Origin: Prionace glauca
Taxonomy: Eukaryota; Chordata; Chondrichthyes; Carcharhiniformes; Carcharhinidae
Assembly: GCA_037974335.1 (NCBI GenBank)
Contig: CM075760.1
Span: forward strand, 51,168,119 to 51,232,118
Direction: 5' to 3'
Length of the DNA: 64,000 nucleotides
A program made the position numbers and the translations under genes. Numbering within the stretch: the first letter of the stretch is position 1; every line of letters starts with the position of its first letter. The notes below the pieces were generated by a model, which ran no database searches, had not been told where the DNA came from, and saw only the letters and a list, made by a program, of their open reading frames with translations. This document shows, one piece after another, positions 49,690 through 60,463 of the stretch.

Positions 49690-50066
49690 GCGTACTGTCG
49701 ATCTAAAGTGCATGCGCAGTGGGTGTTGCTGCTGTAGTCGCAGCAAGGTGGTTTTATCGGCTCCGGGTTTCCAGGGAAACGGCTTATTCTGGAGGGTAAA
49801 GGAGGCGGCGGCGGGATGGGGAGGCTTCATAAGCACCCAGTGGAGACAGGAAACCCTGAATAATAAGTGCTCGGTGTCGCGTTCGTACCATTCGGGGTCG
49901 CGACCTCAGATGCCTGGGTTGGAGGCCCCGAGTTAACGGCCGCCATCTTTACGGGGGCGATGGGAAGCAGTGCGCATGCGCGGTGCTCCCTGCCAGCAGG
50001 AGGAGAGAATGTTGTGAATTTCTATCCTGGACTGACAGTGATGGACTTTGGAAACTCCTTTTACAG
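49690..50066 (+). promoter_or_regulatory. GC-rich promoter with first-exon and acceptor, no array
   Basis: CATGCGCAGTGGG near 49711, GGAGGCGGCGGCGGG near 49801, GGCCGCCATCTTTACG near 49938 (YY1-like, reverse) and AGTGCGCATGCGCGG near 49969 (NRF1-like). It then joins the finger-gene intron end TTTCTATCCTGGACTGACAG and an acceptor TTTTACAG at 50066. Confidence 0.6.
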
Positions 50067-50265
50067 GGAGATAGAGGGGAGGATTTATACACAGAAAACC
50101 CAACCCAAGAGAAACGTTTCTCGCTTAATTTCTATGCTTGACTGACGGTGATGATTTTTTTTACAGCAAATTTGACCACAAAATTTGAAGGGAAACTCAA
50201 ACCAGACATCAGATCAAAACGCGACAGAGTCCACTCCATTCATTAGAACCTGAATGTAAGTGTGT
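50067..50265 (+). pseudogene. Orphan zinc-finger exon starts (two acceptors in tandem)
   Basis: After the acceptor at 50066 the intron-end phrase is repeated (TTTCTATGCTTGACTGACGG) with a second acceptor at 50166. Then come exon-like ACCAGACATCAGATCAAAAC and GACAGAGTCCACTCC and AGAACCTGAATGTAAG. No fingers follow before the ZNF-H unit. Confidence 0.5.
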
Positions 50266-50329
50266 CTGTAGAAAACCATCCAAACACTGGTGTGGCTGGA
50301 AATAGGAAACAATAATGTAATGGAAGGAT

Positions 50330-50515
50330 TTGCAAAAAAGGGATGCAATTTGCAAAAAAGGGATCCAAAACTTCACCACATCCTTGAGTGAAGAAATCCT
50401 TCCTCATCTGAGCTTTCTCTCCATTTTCCAGCCTGTTCCAATAAGTCTTGACTCCCTTGTCATTCAAAAACTGTCTAACTGATCCTTGAATATATTCAAT
50501 GCCTCCACTGGTCCC
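50330..50515 (-). mobile_element. LINE 3' fragment
   Basis: CACATCCTTGAGTGAAGAAAT, CTTCCTCATCTGAGC and GCCTGTTCCAATAAG. A 17-base phrase with GCAAAAAAGGGAT is repeated in tandem at its start. Confidence 0.5.
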
Positions 50516-50884
50516 CATGGAAGAGGAAGCCAGATACTAACAATTCTCTGAGGAAAGAGATTTGTCCAAATATATAATCTAGCTCCAGTCCAATGTTACA
50601 CAATCAGATAAGTGCATTTTATTACAGAGCCATAAATAATATATCTAATCTCTACCATATAACAATATCAGACACGTCGCTGTCCTATATTTGTATACTG
50701 TCCCCTTTAATATATTTCAGAAATGAGATGGGCACATGAAGGAAATAAACTTGCAGGGGAAAGGGAATATAGAAGGGGAATGGGACTGACTGGATTGTTT
50801 GACAGAAGTCGGCATGGACTTGAGTTACTGAATGGATTCCTTCTTTGCTGTAATGACTCGATGAGTGGAAACATATAACAGAGC
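50516..50884. other. Mostly unassigned; LINE tail at about 50720-50870
   Basis: GGAATGGGACTGACTGGATTG and TTACTGAATGGATTCCTTC suggest a decayed LINE end. The rest is AT-rich and unassigned. Confidence 0.4.
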
Positions 50885-51010
50885 GACAGTGTTTCCTATT
50901 GGCTGATTCAGGCAGAGCTCTATTGTGGCATCACAATGCAGAAGTTATCCAATGAGCTTCAGAGTGAAACTTCCTCCTCTGTGCGACATCTGCGAGGAAA
51001 TCAATGTTTC
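50885..51010 (+). promoter_or_regulatory. Promoter/first exon of ZNF-H
   Basis: CCTATTGGCTGATTCAGG near 50898 and ATCCAATGAGC near 50949 are CCAAT elements. The first exon ends CTGTGCGACATCT near 50989, where relatives have GTGAGT but this copy has GCGAGG, so the donor would be of the rarer GC type or weakened. It is shorter and less GC-rich than the other promoters. Confidence 0.5.
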
Positions 51011-51694
51011 CCCCTTTCCATTTCTTTCCTCATTCTGGGGGAAACTGGGGACTTGCAGCAACTGAAGGCAAAGTAAGTGAGTCCAGTCTGTCCATTCCAC
51101 TCATTTTTAGTCCAGTCATATGGGCATAGATCTGTCTGGCAGCCTGCATGGAGATTTTCAGCTATGTGTCTCCAGGACAGGAAACAATGAGCATGCATCT
51201 GTCAATCAGCCTCAATCAGCACCTTCAGGAGAATTGGGAGGGTGAATATTAGATACAGCAGAGTGAGAATGGAGGGAGTTTGTGGGATGGAGATTTACTG
51301 CTTTTGGAAAATGAGAGAGGAAAGAATGTTCCATAGAAACTAGAATTGTCTGTTCTGGATTTCTATCCTGTATTGACACTGATGACTTGTGTCAATTTGT
51401 TTTACAGGAATCACAGGCTGAAATCTCAAACATGAGGTTTAGATCTGGCAGAGTCATATTCGGGACCTGAATATCGTCAGCCATTGAGTCTGGAAGGAGA
51501 TTTGAAAAGATTTCAAACATCAGTGTGACTGGAAAAGCATCACACACTGCCAAATTCAAGTGAGTGTGTTCCAGTGCACTGACTGAAGAGCTTTAACCTG
51601 TTACACAACCTGAATAAATATCACACCATTCACAGCGTGTGGACGAGGCTTCAACTGATTAAACACCCGAGGGAGAGGCAAGGACACCTGCACC

Positions 51695-52471
51695 ATGGAG
51701 AAACCATGGAAATGTGCAGACTGTGGAAAGAGATACAGATTCCCATCTCTGCTGGATGCTCATCAGCGTAGCCACAATGGAGAGGGACCGTTCATCTGCT
51801 CTCAATGTGGGGAGGGATTCATTCGGTTCCGCCACCTGCAGTCACACCAGCGACTTCACACTGGAGAGAAACCTTTCACCTGCTCTCAGTGTGGGAAGGG
51901 ATTCACTCAGTCATCCAACCTGCTGACACATCAGCGAGTTCACACTGGGGAGAGACCATTCACCTGCTCTCAATGTGGAAAGGGATTCAACCAGTTATCC
52001 ATTCTGCAGACACACCAGCGAATTCACACTGGGGAGAGACCGTTCACCTGCTCTCAGTGTGGGGAGGGATTCACTCAGTCATCCAACCTGCGGACACACC
52101 AGCGAGTTCACACTGGGGAGAGACCATTCACCTGCTCTCAGTGTGGGGAGGGATTCACTCAGTCATCCAACCTGCGGACACACCAGCGAGTTCACACTGG
52201 GGAGAGACCATTCACCTGCTCTCAGTGTGGGAAGGGATTCACTGACTCATCCAGACTGCGGAGACACCAGCGAGTTCACACTGGGGAGAAGCCATTCACC
52301 TGCTCTCAGTGTGGGAAGGAATTCAACCAGTTATCCAATCTGCAGACACACCAGCGAGTTCACACTGGGGAGAGGCAATTCACCTGCTCTCAGTGTGGGA
52401 AGGGATTCACTGTGTTATTGACTTTACAGAAACACAAGCGAGTTCACACTGGGGAGAGGCCATTATCCTGA
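51695..52471 (+). CDS. C2H2 zinc-finger protein, 9 fingers, cut short by a stop (ZNF-H)
   Basis: 258 residues from ATG at 51695 (ACCATGG context, [20 protein letters not shown]). Nine complete fingers are counted: CADC, then eight CSQC fingers. Fingers 5 and 6 are identical in protein and differ by one base in DNA, a fresh 84-base duplication. Four helices contain SSNL or LSNL. The frame ends in finger 10 (RPLS then TGA where sisters have a Cys TGC). The exon opens at 51407 after TTTTACAG, behind a decayed finger with the family TGA. The intron and 3' flank match ZNF-B. Likely a nuclear DNA-binding protein; target unknown. Confidence 0.85.
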   Translation: MEKPWKCADCGKRYRFPSLLDAHQRSHNGEGPFICSQCGEGFIRFRHLQSHQRLHTGEKPFTCSQCGKGFTQSSNLLTHQRVHTGERPFTCSQCGKGFNQLSILQTHQRIHTGERPFTCSQCGEGFTQSSNLRTHQRVHTGERPFTCSQCGEGFTQSSNLRTHQRVHTGERPFTCSQCGKGFTDSSRLRRHQRVHTGEKPFTCSQCGKEFNQLSNLQTHQRVHTGERQFTCSQCGKGFTVLLTLQKHKRVHTGERPLS

Positions 52472-52703
52472 TCTCAGTATGGGAAGGGATTCACTCGACT
52501 ATCCCATTTGCTGAGACATCAGCGTGGTCACACTGAGGAGAAACCATTCAGCTGCTCTGCACGTGGGAAGGGATTCAGTGATTCAACCAGCCTGTGGAGA
52601 CACCAGTGTGTTCACATTGGGGAGAAACCGTTCACCAGCTCGGTGTATAGAAAGGGTTCAGAATTTCATCCCAGCTGCTGAGACACCAACAAGTTCACGA
52701 GTG
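52472..52703 (+). pseudogene. Decayed fingers 10-12 after the ZNF-H stop
   Basis: In the ZNF-H frame the sequence continues [35 protein letters not shown] and [14 protein letters not shown] to a further stop. Several zinc ligands are lost (CSAR, SSVY), so these are no longer working fingers. The original array was about 12 fingers long. Confidence 0.7.
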
Positions 52704-53390
52704 ATATTCAGGGTTGGATTCTGCTGTTACTGTTTCAGCTCTCAGTTACATCCAGGACTGCATTTTATTCATTCTCACAGCAGGTCAATGGGGAGGGTTT
52801 CTTTCTGCTGGACTGGCTGGTCTCATGGCTTTGCCTCCAGTGGGCTGATGCTCTTTGAGCTTTGTTGCGATTGCCTGGTTTCAGATTTAACAAGAATCAC
52901 AGAGTGACAGGGTGTTAGGAAGGTCAGAGATATTTAGTCAGTATTTCTGTTTGAAACCCCCCCAGATGCCGATGCAATTTCCTTTGTAATTGATTGTTTT
53001 CACTTCCTCCACCCTCATAGGGAGTGGGTTCCAAGTCAATACCATTCGCTGCAGCAAAATATTCTTCCTCACATTCCTCCCCCTGCATCTCTGACTCAAA
53101 ACCTTAAATCTGTGTCCACCCTCGTCCTTGTCCCATCAGCGAATGGGAACAATTTTTCTTTGTCCATCTTATCTTAATCTGTCAGAATCTTGTCCACCTC
53201 TGTCAAATCTCCCCTCAACCCTTTGCTCCAAGGGGAACAACCCCAGCCTGACATTGACAATAAAGAACGATCTAACAGAATATGTTAATACCTGAAATCA
53301 AATGGGAATGTTGAATTTCTGTTTTAAAGAGATTGTGGATATATTGTCCTGGACATAATGAAATTGGGATAACTCACCTTGGGTGTGGCT
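52704..53390 (+). repeat. 3' flank shared with ZNF-B (segmental duplication)
   Basis: GGATTCTGCTGTTACTG, GGGGAGGGTTTCTTTCTGC, CAGTGGGCTGATGCTCTTTG, GTGTTAGGAAGGTCAGAG and, after the shared LINE fragment (52930-53260), ACCTGAAATCAAATGGGAAT and ACTCACCTTGGGTGTGG all recur in order at 17497-18180. Confidence 0.8.
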
Positions 53391-55274
53391 GAATGGAATA
53401 TATCAATCTGGTATCCACCTACAGTTAGTGAAAGTATGGAATGTGTAGCTGGAAATCACTCCCTAACAGCACTGTGGGTGTATTTACAGGCATTGTAGCA
53501 GTTCAGAAAGGCAGTGTTGGGGTTGACCATGGCCGAGGCGGCTACATACAGCCACATATTCTGTTATAATGGAAGGACTGCAGATTGAATGTGAGGCATT
53601 ATGGGACTGGACTATCTTGACCACATTCCTGTGACAGCTCAGTTTCTGCAATTACGGACCATTAAAGCTGCTTAGCAGGACCCCAACAGAGGACCTGGTG
53701 AGAATATTTACTCAGAATGAGTTGGAATTAAACTTATCCCAGGATCGGCTGGTGTTCAGAGGCTGAGATACCCAAATCTGTAAAAAAGGGGGTCTGACCA
53801 ATCAACAAACAGTGGTAGGTAGTTGGTTAAGAAATTAAGAAGCATTCTCAGGCATTGTTTAAATTAATTTATCTTAAATTTGTGATAAAAACGGTGACTG
53901 ATTTGTGACCCGTTTGTCAGTGAAGTGAAGATATACTCCAAGTAGCACTGGACTGAAAAGCGGACCCTCTGAGAGTAGATCCGAATGGTTATTATCTTAC
54001 CCCATCATGGCCAGTGAAAAATCGAGTGGGTACCGGACAGGTCTCTTACATGCCATTTGGAAACTAAGAACACAAAACCTATCGATAAAATGGTTCGAGA
54101 ATAGAGCCATTTCGAGTCTGGATGACACTTCATAAGAGTTCTGATAAAGGGTCATCCAGACTCGAGACATTGACTCTATTCTTTCTCCACAGATGCTGTC
54201 AGACCTGCTGAGATTTTCCAGCATTTTGTGCTTTTGTTTCAGATTCCAGCATCCGCAGTATTTTATTTTTATGATAAAATGAGATTTGGAATCCCCTCGA
54301 TCCTCCCGCAAAACAGAGGGAGTGGTGGGAGAGGGAAAAAAGGATAAGAATGAAGAAGTCTGGCTTCTGATTCTCCGAGCCCATGTAGAATTAACAAAAT
54401 GAGTGAATCAGTTTGTAAAGCACAGAAGTTACCAACCCTAACTATAACTGATCAAATCACAATAATTAGGTTGAGGAATGTAACAAAAAACTGAATAGAT
54501 GAAGTTTAAAATCAAGTTTGTTTTGTTGTTAGAAAAGTTTTAAAAATTATGTAAAGTGCCATTATTATGTGCAAGTTTTTTCTGCTCACTCCCCACCCCT
54601 TTAGGCTCTGTAGAAAAGTTAACCCTTTCAGCAATCAGTTGATTTGTTTTTAAATCACTCAGAAACTCGTGTCTGTTTTAATTTATAATTGTGGATTTAT
54701 TCAAACCAGTTAAATCTGAAAATTTTAAATGTAGCCTGGAGGAATAACTGTGAGAATTCTCTTGTTGTCACCTCAAACCCAGATAAAGAACAAAAATTTT
54801 ACAGGTAATTCAATAAACTGTTTGTCGATGGAATCAGGCTTGAGTGTTGAATGATTCTTCTGAGTTCATTGCCCCCAACACACTGGGTACATTACCACTG
54901 GACACCAGGTATTGCCAAAACCTTCAGACAATACAGACTCACGAAAACCAGTGTCCCAGTTTAAAGACTTGTCTTTTATTTGACCAACGATCGAAGGGAA
55001 ACGTTTTTGGACAGTGCAATACCTCTCTAGAAGAGAAGTATCCTGATCTCTGCAATAAATTTGATGTAAAATGCTTAGGATAGATCAATTATACATTCTT
55101 CATGTCAAATTCTCCCGCCTTTCATTAGGTGTGAACCAATCATTTTCCATACAAAAAAAAATTAATACTTTAATCATTAATTGCATTTTACCCTCTGACA
55201 TTCTACGTCATTTAACTTAATGCTGGTAGTGTCTGAAATGCCTAATGCTTTAAAATTTCTCAAACTTGTCAGGA
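53391..55274. other. Unassigned stretch with a few repeat scraps
   Basis: About 1.9 kb with no gene. 53440-53520 resembles the second-family LINE end (CTAACAGCACTGTGGGTG). 54135-54275 is the AAAGGGTC dispersed repeat. 54290-55260 is AT-rich, without a credible frame. Confidence 0.45.
54135..54275. repeat. Dispersed repeat with AAAGGGTC...GACTCGA core
   Basis: CTGATAAAGGGTCATCCAGA, CTCGAGACATTGACTC, GATGCTGTCAGACCTGCTGA and AGATTCCAGCATCCGCAG. Confidence 0.65.
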
Positions 55275-55544
55275 ATTTTAAGAACATAAGAAATAGGAGC
55301 AGGAGTAGGCCATCTGGCCCTTCGAGCCTGCCCCGCCATTCAATAAGATCATGGCTGATCTGTCGTGGCTCAGTTCCACTTTTCGGCCCTCTCTCCATAA
55401 CCCTTAATCCCCTCTCATCAAAAACCCATCAACCCGCTTCTTGAAATTATTTAGCGAGGCAGCCTCCACCACTTCAGTGGGTAGAGAATTCCAGAGATTC
55501 ACCACCCTTTGAATGAAGAAGTTCCTCCTCAACTCCGTTCTAAA
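55275..55544 (-). mobile_element. LINE 3' tail leading into the satellite
   Basis: AGAACATAAGAAATAGGAGC, CCATTCAATAAGATCATGG, CCACCCTTTGAATGAAGAAG. The sequence stops at CCGTTCTAAAATG and turns at once into CT/TG satellite. Confidence 0.8.
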
Positions 55545-58500
55545 ATGCTCTCTCTCTCTGTATCTGTATCTCTCTCTCTCTGTATCTGTGTGTCTCTCTC
55601 TCTGTATCTGTGTGTGTCTCTCTCTCTCTCTATCTGTATCTATCTCTCTCTCTGTATCTGTGTCTCTCTCTCTCCCTGTATCTGTATGTCTCTTTCTCTC
55701 TGTATCTGGTTGTCTCTCTCTCTTGTATCTGTGTGTCTCTCTCTCTCTGTATCTGTGTGTCTCTCTCTGTCTGTATTTGTGTCTCTCTCTCTCTGTATCT
55801 GTGTGTCGCTCTCTCTCTGTATCTGTGTGTCTCTCTCTCTGTATCTGTCTCTCTCTCTGTATCTGTATGTCTCTCTCTCTGTATCTGTATGTGACTCTCT
55901 CTCTGTATCTGTGCCTCTCTCTCTCTCTGTATCTGTGTGTCTCTCTCTCTCTATATCTGTGTGTGTGTGTCTCTCTCTCTCTGTATCTGTCTCTCTCTCT
56001 CTCTGTATCTGTGTCTCTCTCTTTCTCTCTGTATCTGTGTGTCTCTCTCTCTGTGTCTGTATCTCTCTCTCTCTGTATCTGTGTGTGTGTGTCTCTCTCT
56101 GTATCTGTGTCTCTCTCTCTGTATCTATGTGTCTGTCTCTCTCTCTCTCTGTATCTTTGTCACTCTCTCTCTGTATCTGTGTGTCTCTCTCTCTCTTGTA
56201 TCTGTGTGTCTCTCTCTCTTTGTATCTGTGTGTGTCTCTCTCTCTCTGTATCTGTGTCTCTCTCTCTGTATCTATGTGTCTCTCTCTCTTTCTCTCTGTA
56301 TCTGTCTCTCTCTGTCTCTCTCTCTCTGTATCTGTGTCACTCTCTCTCTGTATCTGTGTCTCTCTCTCTCTCTTGTATCTGTGTGTCTCTCTCTCTCTCT
56401 GTATCTGTGTGTGTCTCTCTCTCTCTTTCCGTATCTGTATCTCTCTCGCTCTCTCTCTCTCTCTGTATCTGTGTGTGTGTCTCTCTCTCTGTATCTGTGT
56501 GTCTCTCTCTCTCTGTATCTGTGTGTGTCTCTCTCTCTCTTTCTGTATCTGTATCTCTCTGGCTCTCTCTCTCTCTGTATCTGTGTGTCTCTCTGTCTCT
56601 GTATCTGTGTGTGTCTCTCACTCTCTCTGTATCTGTATCTCTCTCTCTCTCTGTATCTGTGTGTGTCTCTCTCTGTATCTGTATCTCTCTCTGTATCTGT
56701 GTGTGTCTCTCTCTCTCTCTGTATCTGTGTGTGTCTCTCTCTCTCTGTATTGGTATCTCTCTGTCTCTGTATCTGTGTGTGTGTCTCTCTCTCTCTGTAT
56801 CTGTGTATCTCTCTTTCTCTCTGTATCTGTATCTCTCTCTCTCTGTATCTGTATCTCTCTCTCTGTATCTGTATCTCTCTCTCTGTATCTGTGTGTGTCT
56901 CTCTCTCTCTGTATCTGTGTGTGTGTCTCTCTCTCTGTATCTGTGTCCCTCTCTCTCTCTGTATCTGTGTCCCTCTCTCTGTATCTGTGTCCCTCTCTCT
57001 CTCTGTATCTGTGTGTCTCTCTCTCTCTGTATCTGTGTGTCTCTCTCTCTCTGTATCTCTCTCTCTCTCTCTGTATCTGTGTGTGCCTCTCTCTCTCTGT
57101 GTCTGTGTCTCTCTATCTGTGTGTCTCTCTCTCTCTGTATCTGTGTGTGTCTCTCTGTGTCTGTGAGTGTGTGTCTCTCCCTGTATCTGTCTCTCTCTCT
57201 CTCTGTATCTGTGTCTCTCTCTCTGTATCTGTGTCTCTCTCTCTCTGTATCTATGTGTCTCTCTCTCTTTCTCTCTGTATCTGTCTCTCTCTCTCTGTCT
57301 CTCTCTCTCTGTATCTGTGTCACTCTCTCTCTGTATCTGTGTCTCTCTCTCTCTCTTGTATCTGTGTGTCTCTCTCTCTCTCTGTATCTGTGTGTGTCTC
57401 TCTCTCTCTTTCCGTATCTGTATCTCTCTCGCTCTCTCTCTCTCTCTGTATCTGTGTGTGTGTCTCTCTCTCTGTATCTGTGTGTCTCTCTCTCTCTGTA
57501 TCTGTGTGTGTCTCTCTCTCTCTTTCTGTATCTGTATCTCTCTGGCTCTCTCTCTCTCTGTATCTGTGTGTCTCTCTGTCTCTGTATCTGTGTGTGTCTC
57601 TCACTCTCTCTGTATCTGTATCTCTCTCTGTATCTGTGTGTGTCTCTCTCTGTATCTGTATCTCTCTCTGTATCTGTGTGTGTGTCTCTCTCTCTCTGTA
57701 TCTGTGTGTGTCTCTCTCTCTCTGTATTGGTATCTCTCTGTCTCTGTATCTGTGTGTGTGTCTCTCTCTCTCTGTATCTGTGTATCTCTCTTTCTCTCTG
57801 TATCTGTATCTCTCTCTCTCTGTATCTGTATCTCTCTCTCTGTATCTGTATCTCTCTCTCTGTATCTGTGTGTGTCTCTCTCTCTCTGTATCTGTGTGTG
57901 TGTCTCTCTCTCTGTATCTGTGTCCCTCTCTCTCTCTGTATCTGTGTCCCTCTCTCTGTATCTGTGTCCCTCTCTCTCTCTGTATCTGTGTGTCTCTCTC
58001 TCTCTGTATCTGTGTGTCTCTCTCTCTCTGTATCTCTCTCTCTCTCTCTGTATCTGTGTGTGCCTCTCTCTCTCTGTGTCTGTGTCTCTCTCTCTATCTG
58101 TGTGTCTCTCTCTCTCTGTATCTGTGTGTGTCTCTCTGTGTCTGTGAGTGTGTGTCTCTCCCTGTATCTGTCTCTCTCTCTCTCTGTATCTGTGTCTCTC
58201 TCTCTGTATCTGTGTGTCTCTCTCTCTGTATCTATGTGTCTCTCTCTCTTTCTCTCTGTATCTGTCTCTCTCTCTCTGTCTCTCTCTCTCTGTATCTGTG
58301 TCACTCTCTCTCTGTATCTGTGTCTCTCTCTCTCTCTTGTATCTGTGTGTCTCTCTCGCTCTCTGTATCTGTGTGTGTCTCTCTCTCTCTTTCTGTATCT
58401 GTATCTCTCTCGCTCTCTCTCTCTCTCTGTATCTGTGTGTGTGTCTCTCTCTCTGTATCTGTGTGTCTCTCTCTGTATCTGTGTGTGTCTCTCTCTCTCT

Positions 58501-60463
58501 TTCTGTATCTGTATCTCTCTGGCTCTCTCTCTCTCTGTATCTGTGTGTCTCTCTGTCTCTGTATCTGTGTGTGTCTCTCACTCTCTCTGTATCTGTATCT
58601 CTCTCTCTCTCTGTATCTGTGTGTGTCTCTCTCTGTATCTGTATCTCTCTCTGTATCTGTGTGTGTGTCTCTCTCTCTCTGTATCTGTGTGTCTCTCTCT
58701 CTCTCTGTATTGGTATCTCTCTGTCTCTGTATCTGTGTGTGTGTCTCTCTCTGTATCTGTGTATCTCTCTTTCTCTCTGTATCTGTATCTCTCTCTCTCT
58801 GTATCTGTATCTCTCTCTCTCTGTATCTGTATCTCTCTCTCTGTATCTGTGTGTGTCTCTCTCTCTCTGTATCTGTGTGTGTGTCTCTCTCTCTGTATCT
58901 GTGTCCCTCTCTCTCTCTGTATCTGTGTCCCTCTCTCTGTATCTGTGTCCCTCTCTCTCTCTGTATCTGTGTGTCTCTCTCTCTCTGTATCTCTCTCTCT
59001 CTCTCTGTATCTGTGTGTGCTTCTCTCTCTCTGTGTCTGTGTCTCTCTCTCTATCTTTGTGTCTCTCTCTCTCTGTATCTGTGTGTGTCTCTCTGTGTCT
59101 GTGAGTGTGTGTCTCTCCCTGTATCTCTCTCTCTCTCTCTCTGTATCTGTGTCTCTCTCTCTGTATCTGTGTGTCTCTCTCTCTCTGTATCTGTGTGTGT
59201 GTCTCTCTCTCTGTGTCTGTGAGTGTGTGTCTCTTTCTGTATCTGTCTCTCTCTCTCTCTGTATCTGTGTCTCTCTCTCTGTATCTGTGTGTCTCTCTCT
59301 CTGTATCTGTGTCTCTCTCTCTGTATCTGTGTGTCTCTCTCTGTACCTGTGTGTGTCTCTCTCTCTGTATCTGTATGTCTCTCTCTCTGTATCTGTGTGT
59401 GTGTCTCTCTCTCTGTGTATCTGTGTGCGTCTCTCTCTGTATCTGTGTCTCTTTCTTTCTCTCTGTATCTGTGTGTGTGTGTCTCTCTCTGTGTCTGTAT
59501 CTCTCTCTCTCTGTATCTGTGTGTGTGTCTCTCTCTCTGTATCTGTGTGTGCCTCTCTCTCTATCTGTATCTATCTCTCTCTCTGTATCTGTGTCTCTCT
59601 CTCTCCCTGTATCTGTATGTCTCTTTCTCTCTGTATCTGGTTGTCTCTCTCTCTTGTATCTGTGTGTGTCTCTCTCTCTGTATCTGTGTGTCTCTCTCTC
59701 TCTGTATCTGTGTGTCTCTCTCTCTCTGTATCTGTCTCTCTCTCTCTCTGTATCTGTGTGTGACTCTCTCTCTGTATCTGTGCCTCTCTCTCTCTGTATC
59801 TGTGTCTCTCTCTCTCTGTATCTGTGTGTGTGTCTCTCTCTCTCTCTGTATCTGTGTCTCTCTCTGAATCTGTGTCTCTCTCTTTCTCTCTGTATCTGTG
59901 TATGTGTCTCTCTCTCTCTCTCTGTATCTGTATCTCTCTCTCTCTGTATCTGTGTGTGTGACTCTCTCTCTATATCTGTGTGTGTCTCTCTCTCTCTGTA
60001 TCTATGTGTCTCTCTCTCTCTCTCTCTCTGCATCTGTGTCACTCTCTCTCTGTATCTGTGTCACTCTCTCTCTGTATCTGTGTCTCTCTCTCACTCTTGT
60101 ATCTGTGTCTCTCTCTCTCTCTGTATCTGTGTGTCTCTCTCTCTCTGTATCTGTGTGTGTCTCTCTCTCTCTTTCTGTATCTGTATCTCTCTCGCTCTCT
60201 CTGTATCTCTGTGTGTCTCCCTCTATCTGTATCTGTGTGTCTCTCTCTCTCTCTGTATCTGTGTGTGTCTCTCTCGCTCTGTATCTGTGTGTGTCTTTCT
60301 CTCTCTGTATCTGTGTGTGTCTCTCTCTGTATCTGTGTGTGTCTCTTTCTCTCTGTATCTGTGTGTGTGTCTCTCTCTCTGTATCTGTGTGTTTCTCTCT
60401 CTCTCTTTCTGTATCTGTATCTCTCTGGCTCTCTCTCTCTCTGTATCTGTGTGTGTCTCTCTC
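55545..60463. repeat. 4.9-kb pyrimidine-rich satellite with ~981-bp higher-order repeat
   Basis: Built from ~20-28-base variants of (TC)n followed by TGTATCTG and TG runs. Landmarks recur at ~981-base spacing: GTGAGTGTGTG at 57163, 58144 and 59101; TCTGGCTCTC near 56560, 57543 and 58520; TGTGTCACTCTC near 56335, 57318 and 58301. So about three higher-order copies lie between 56.2 and 59.1 kb, with diverged partial copies at both ends (the TCTGGTTGTCTC block at 55.7 and again at 59.64 kb; the TCTGGCTCTC block again near 60.42 kb). Frames over 1000 codons on both strands exist only because the repeat lacks stop words. Confidence 0.95.
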
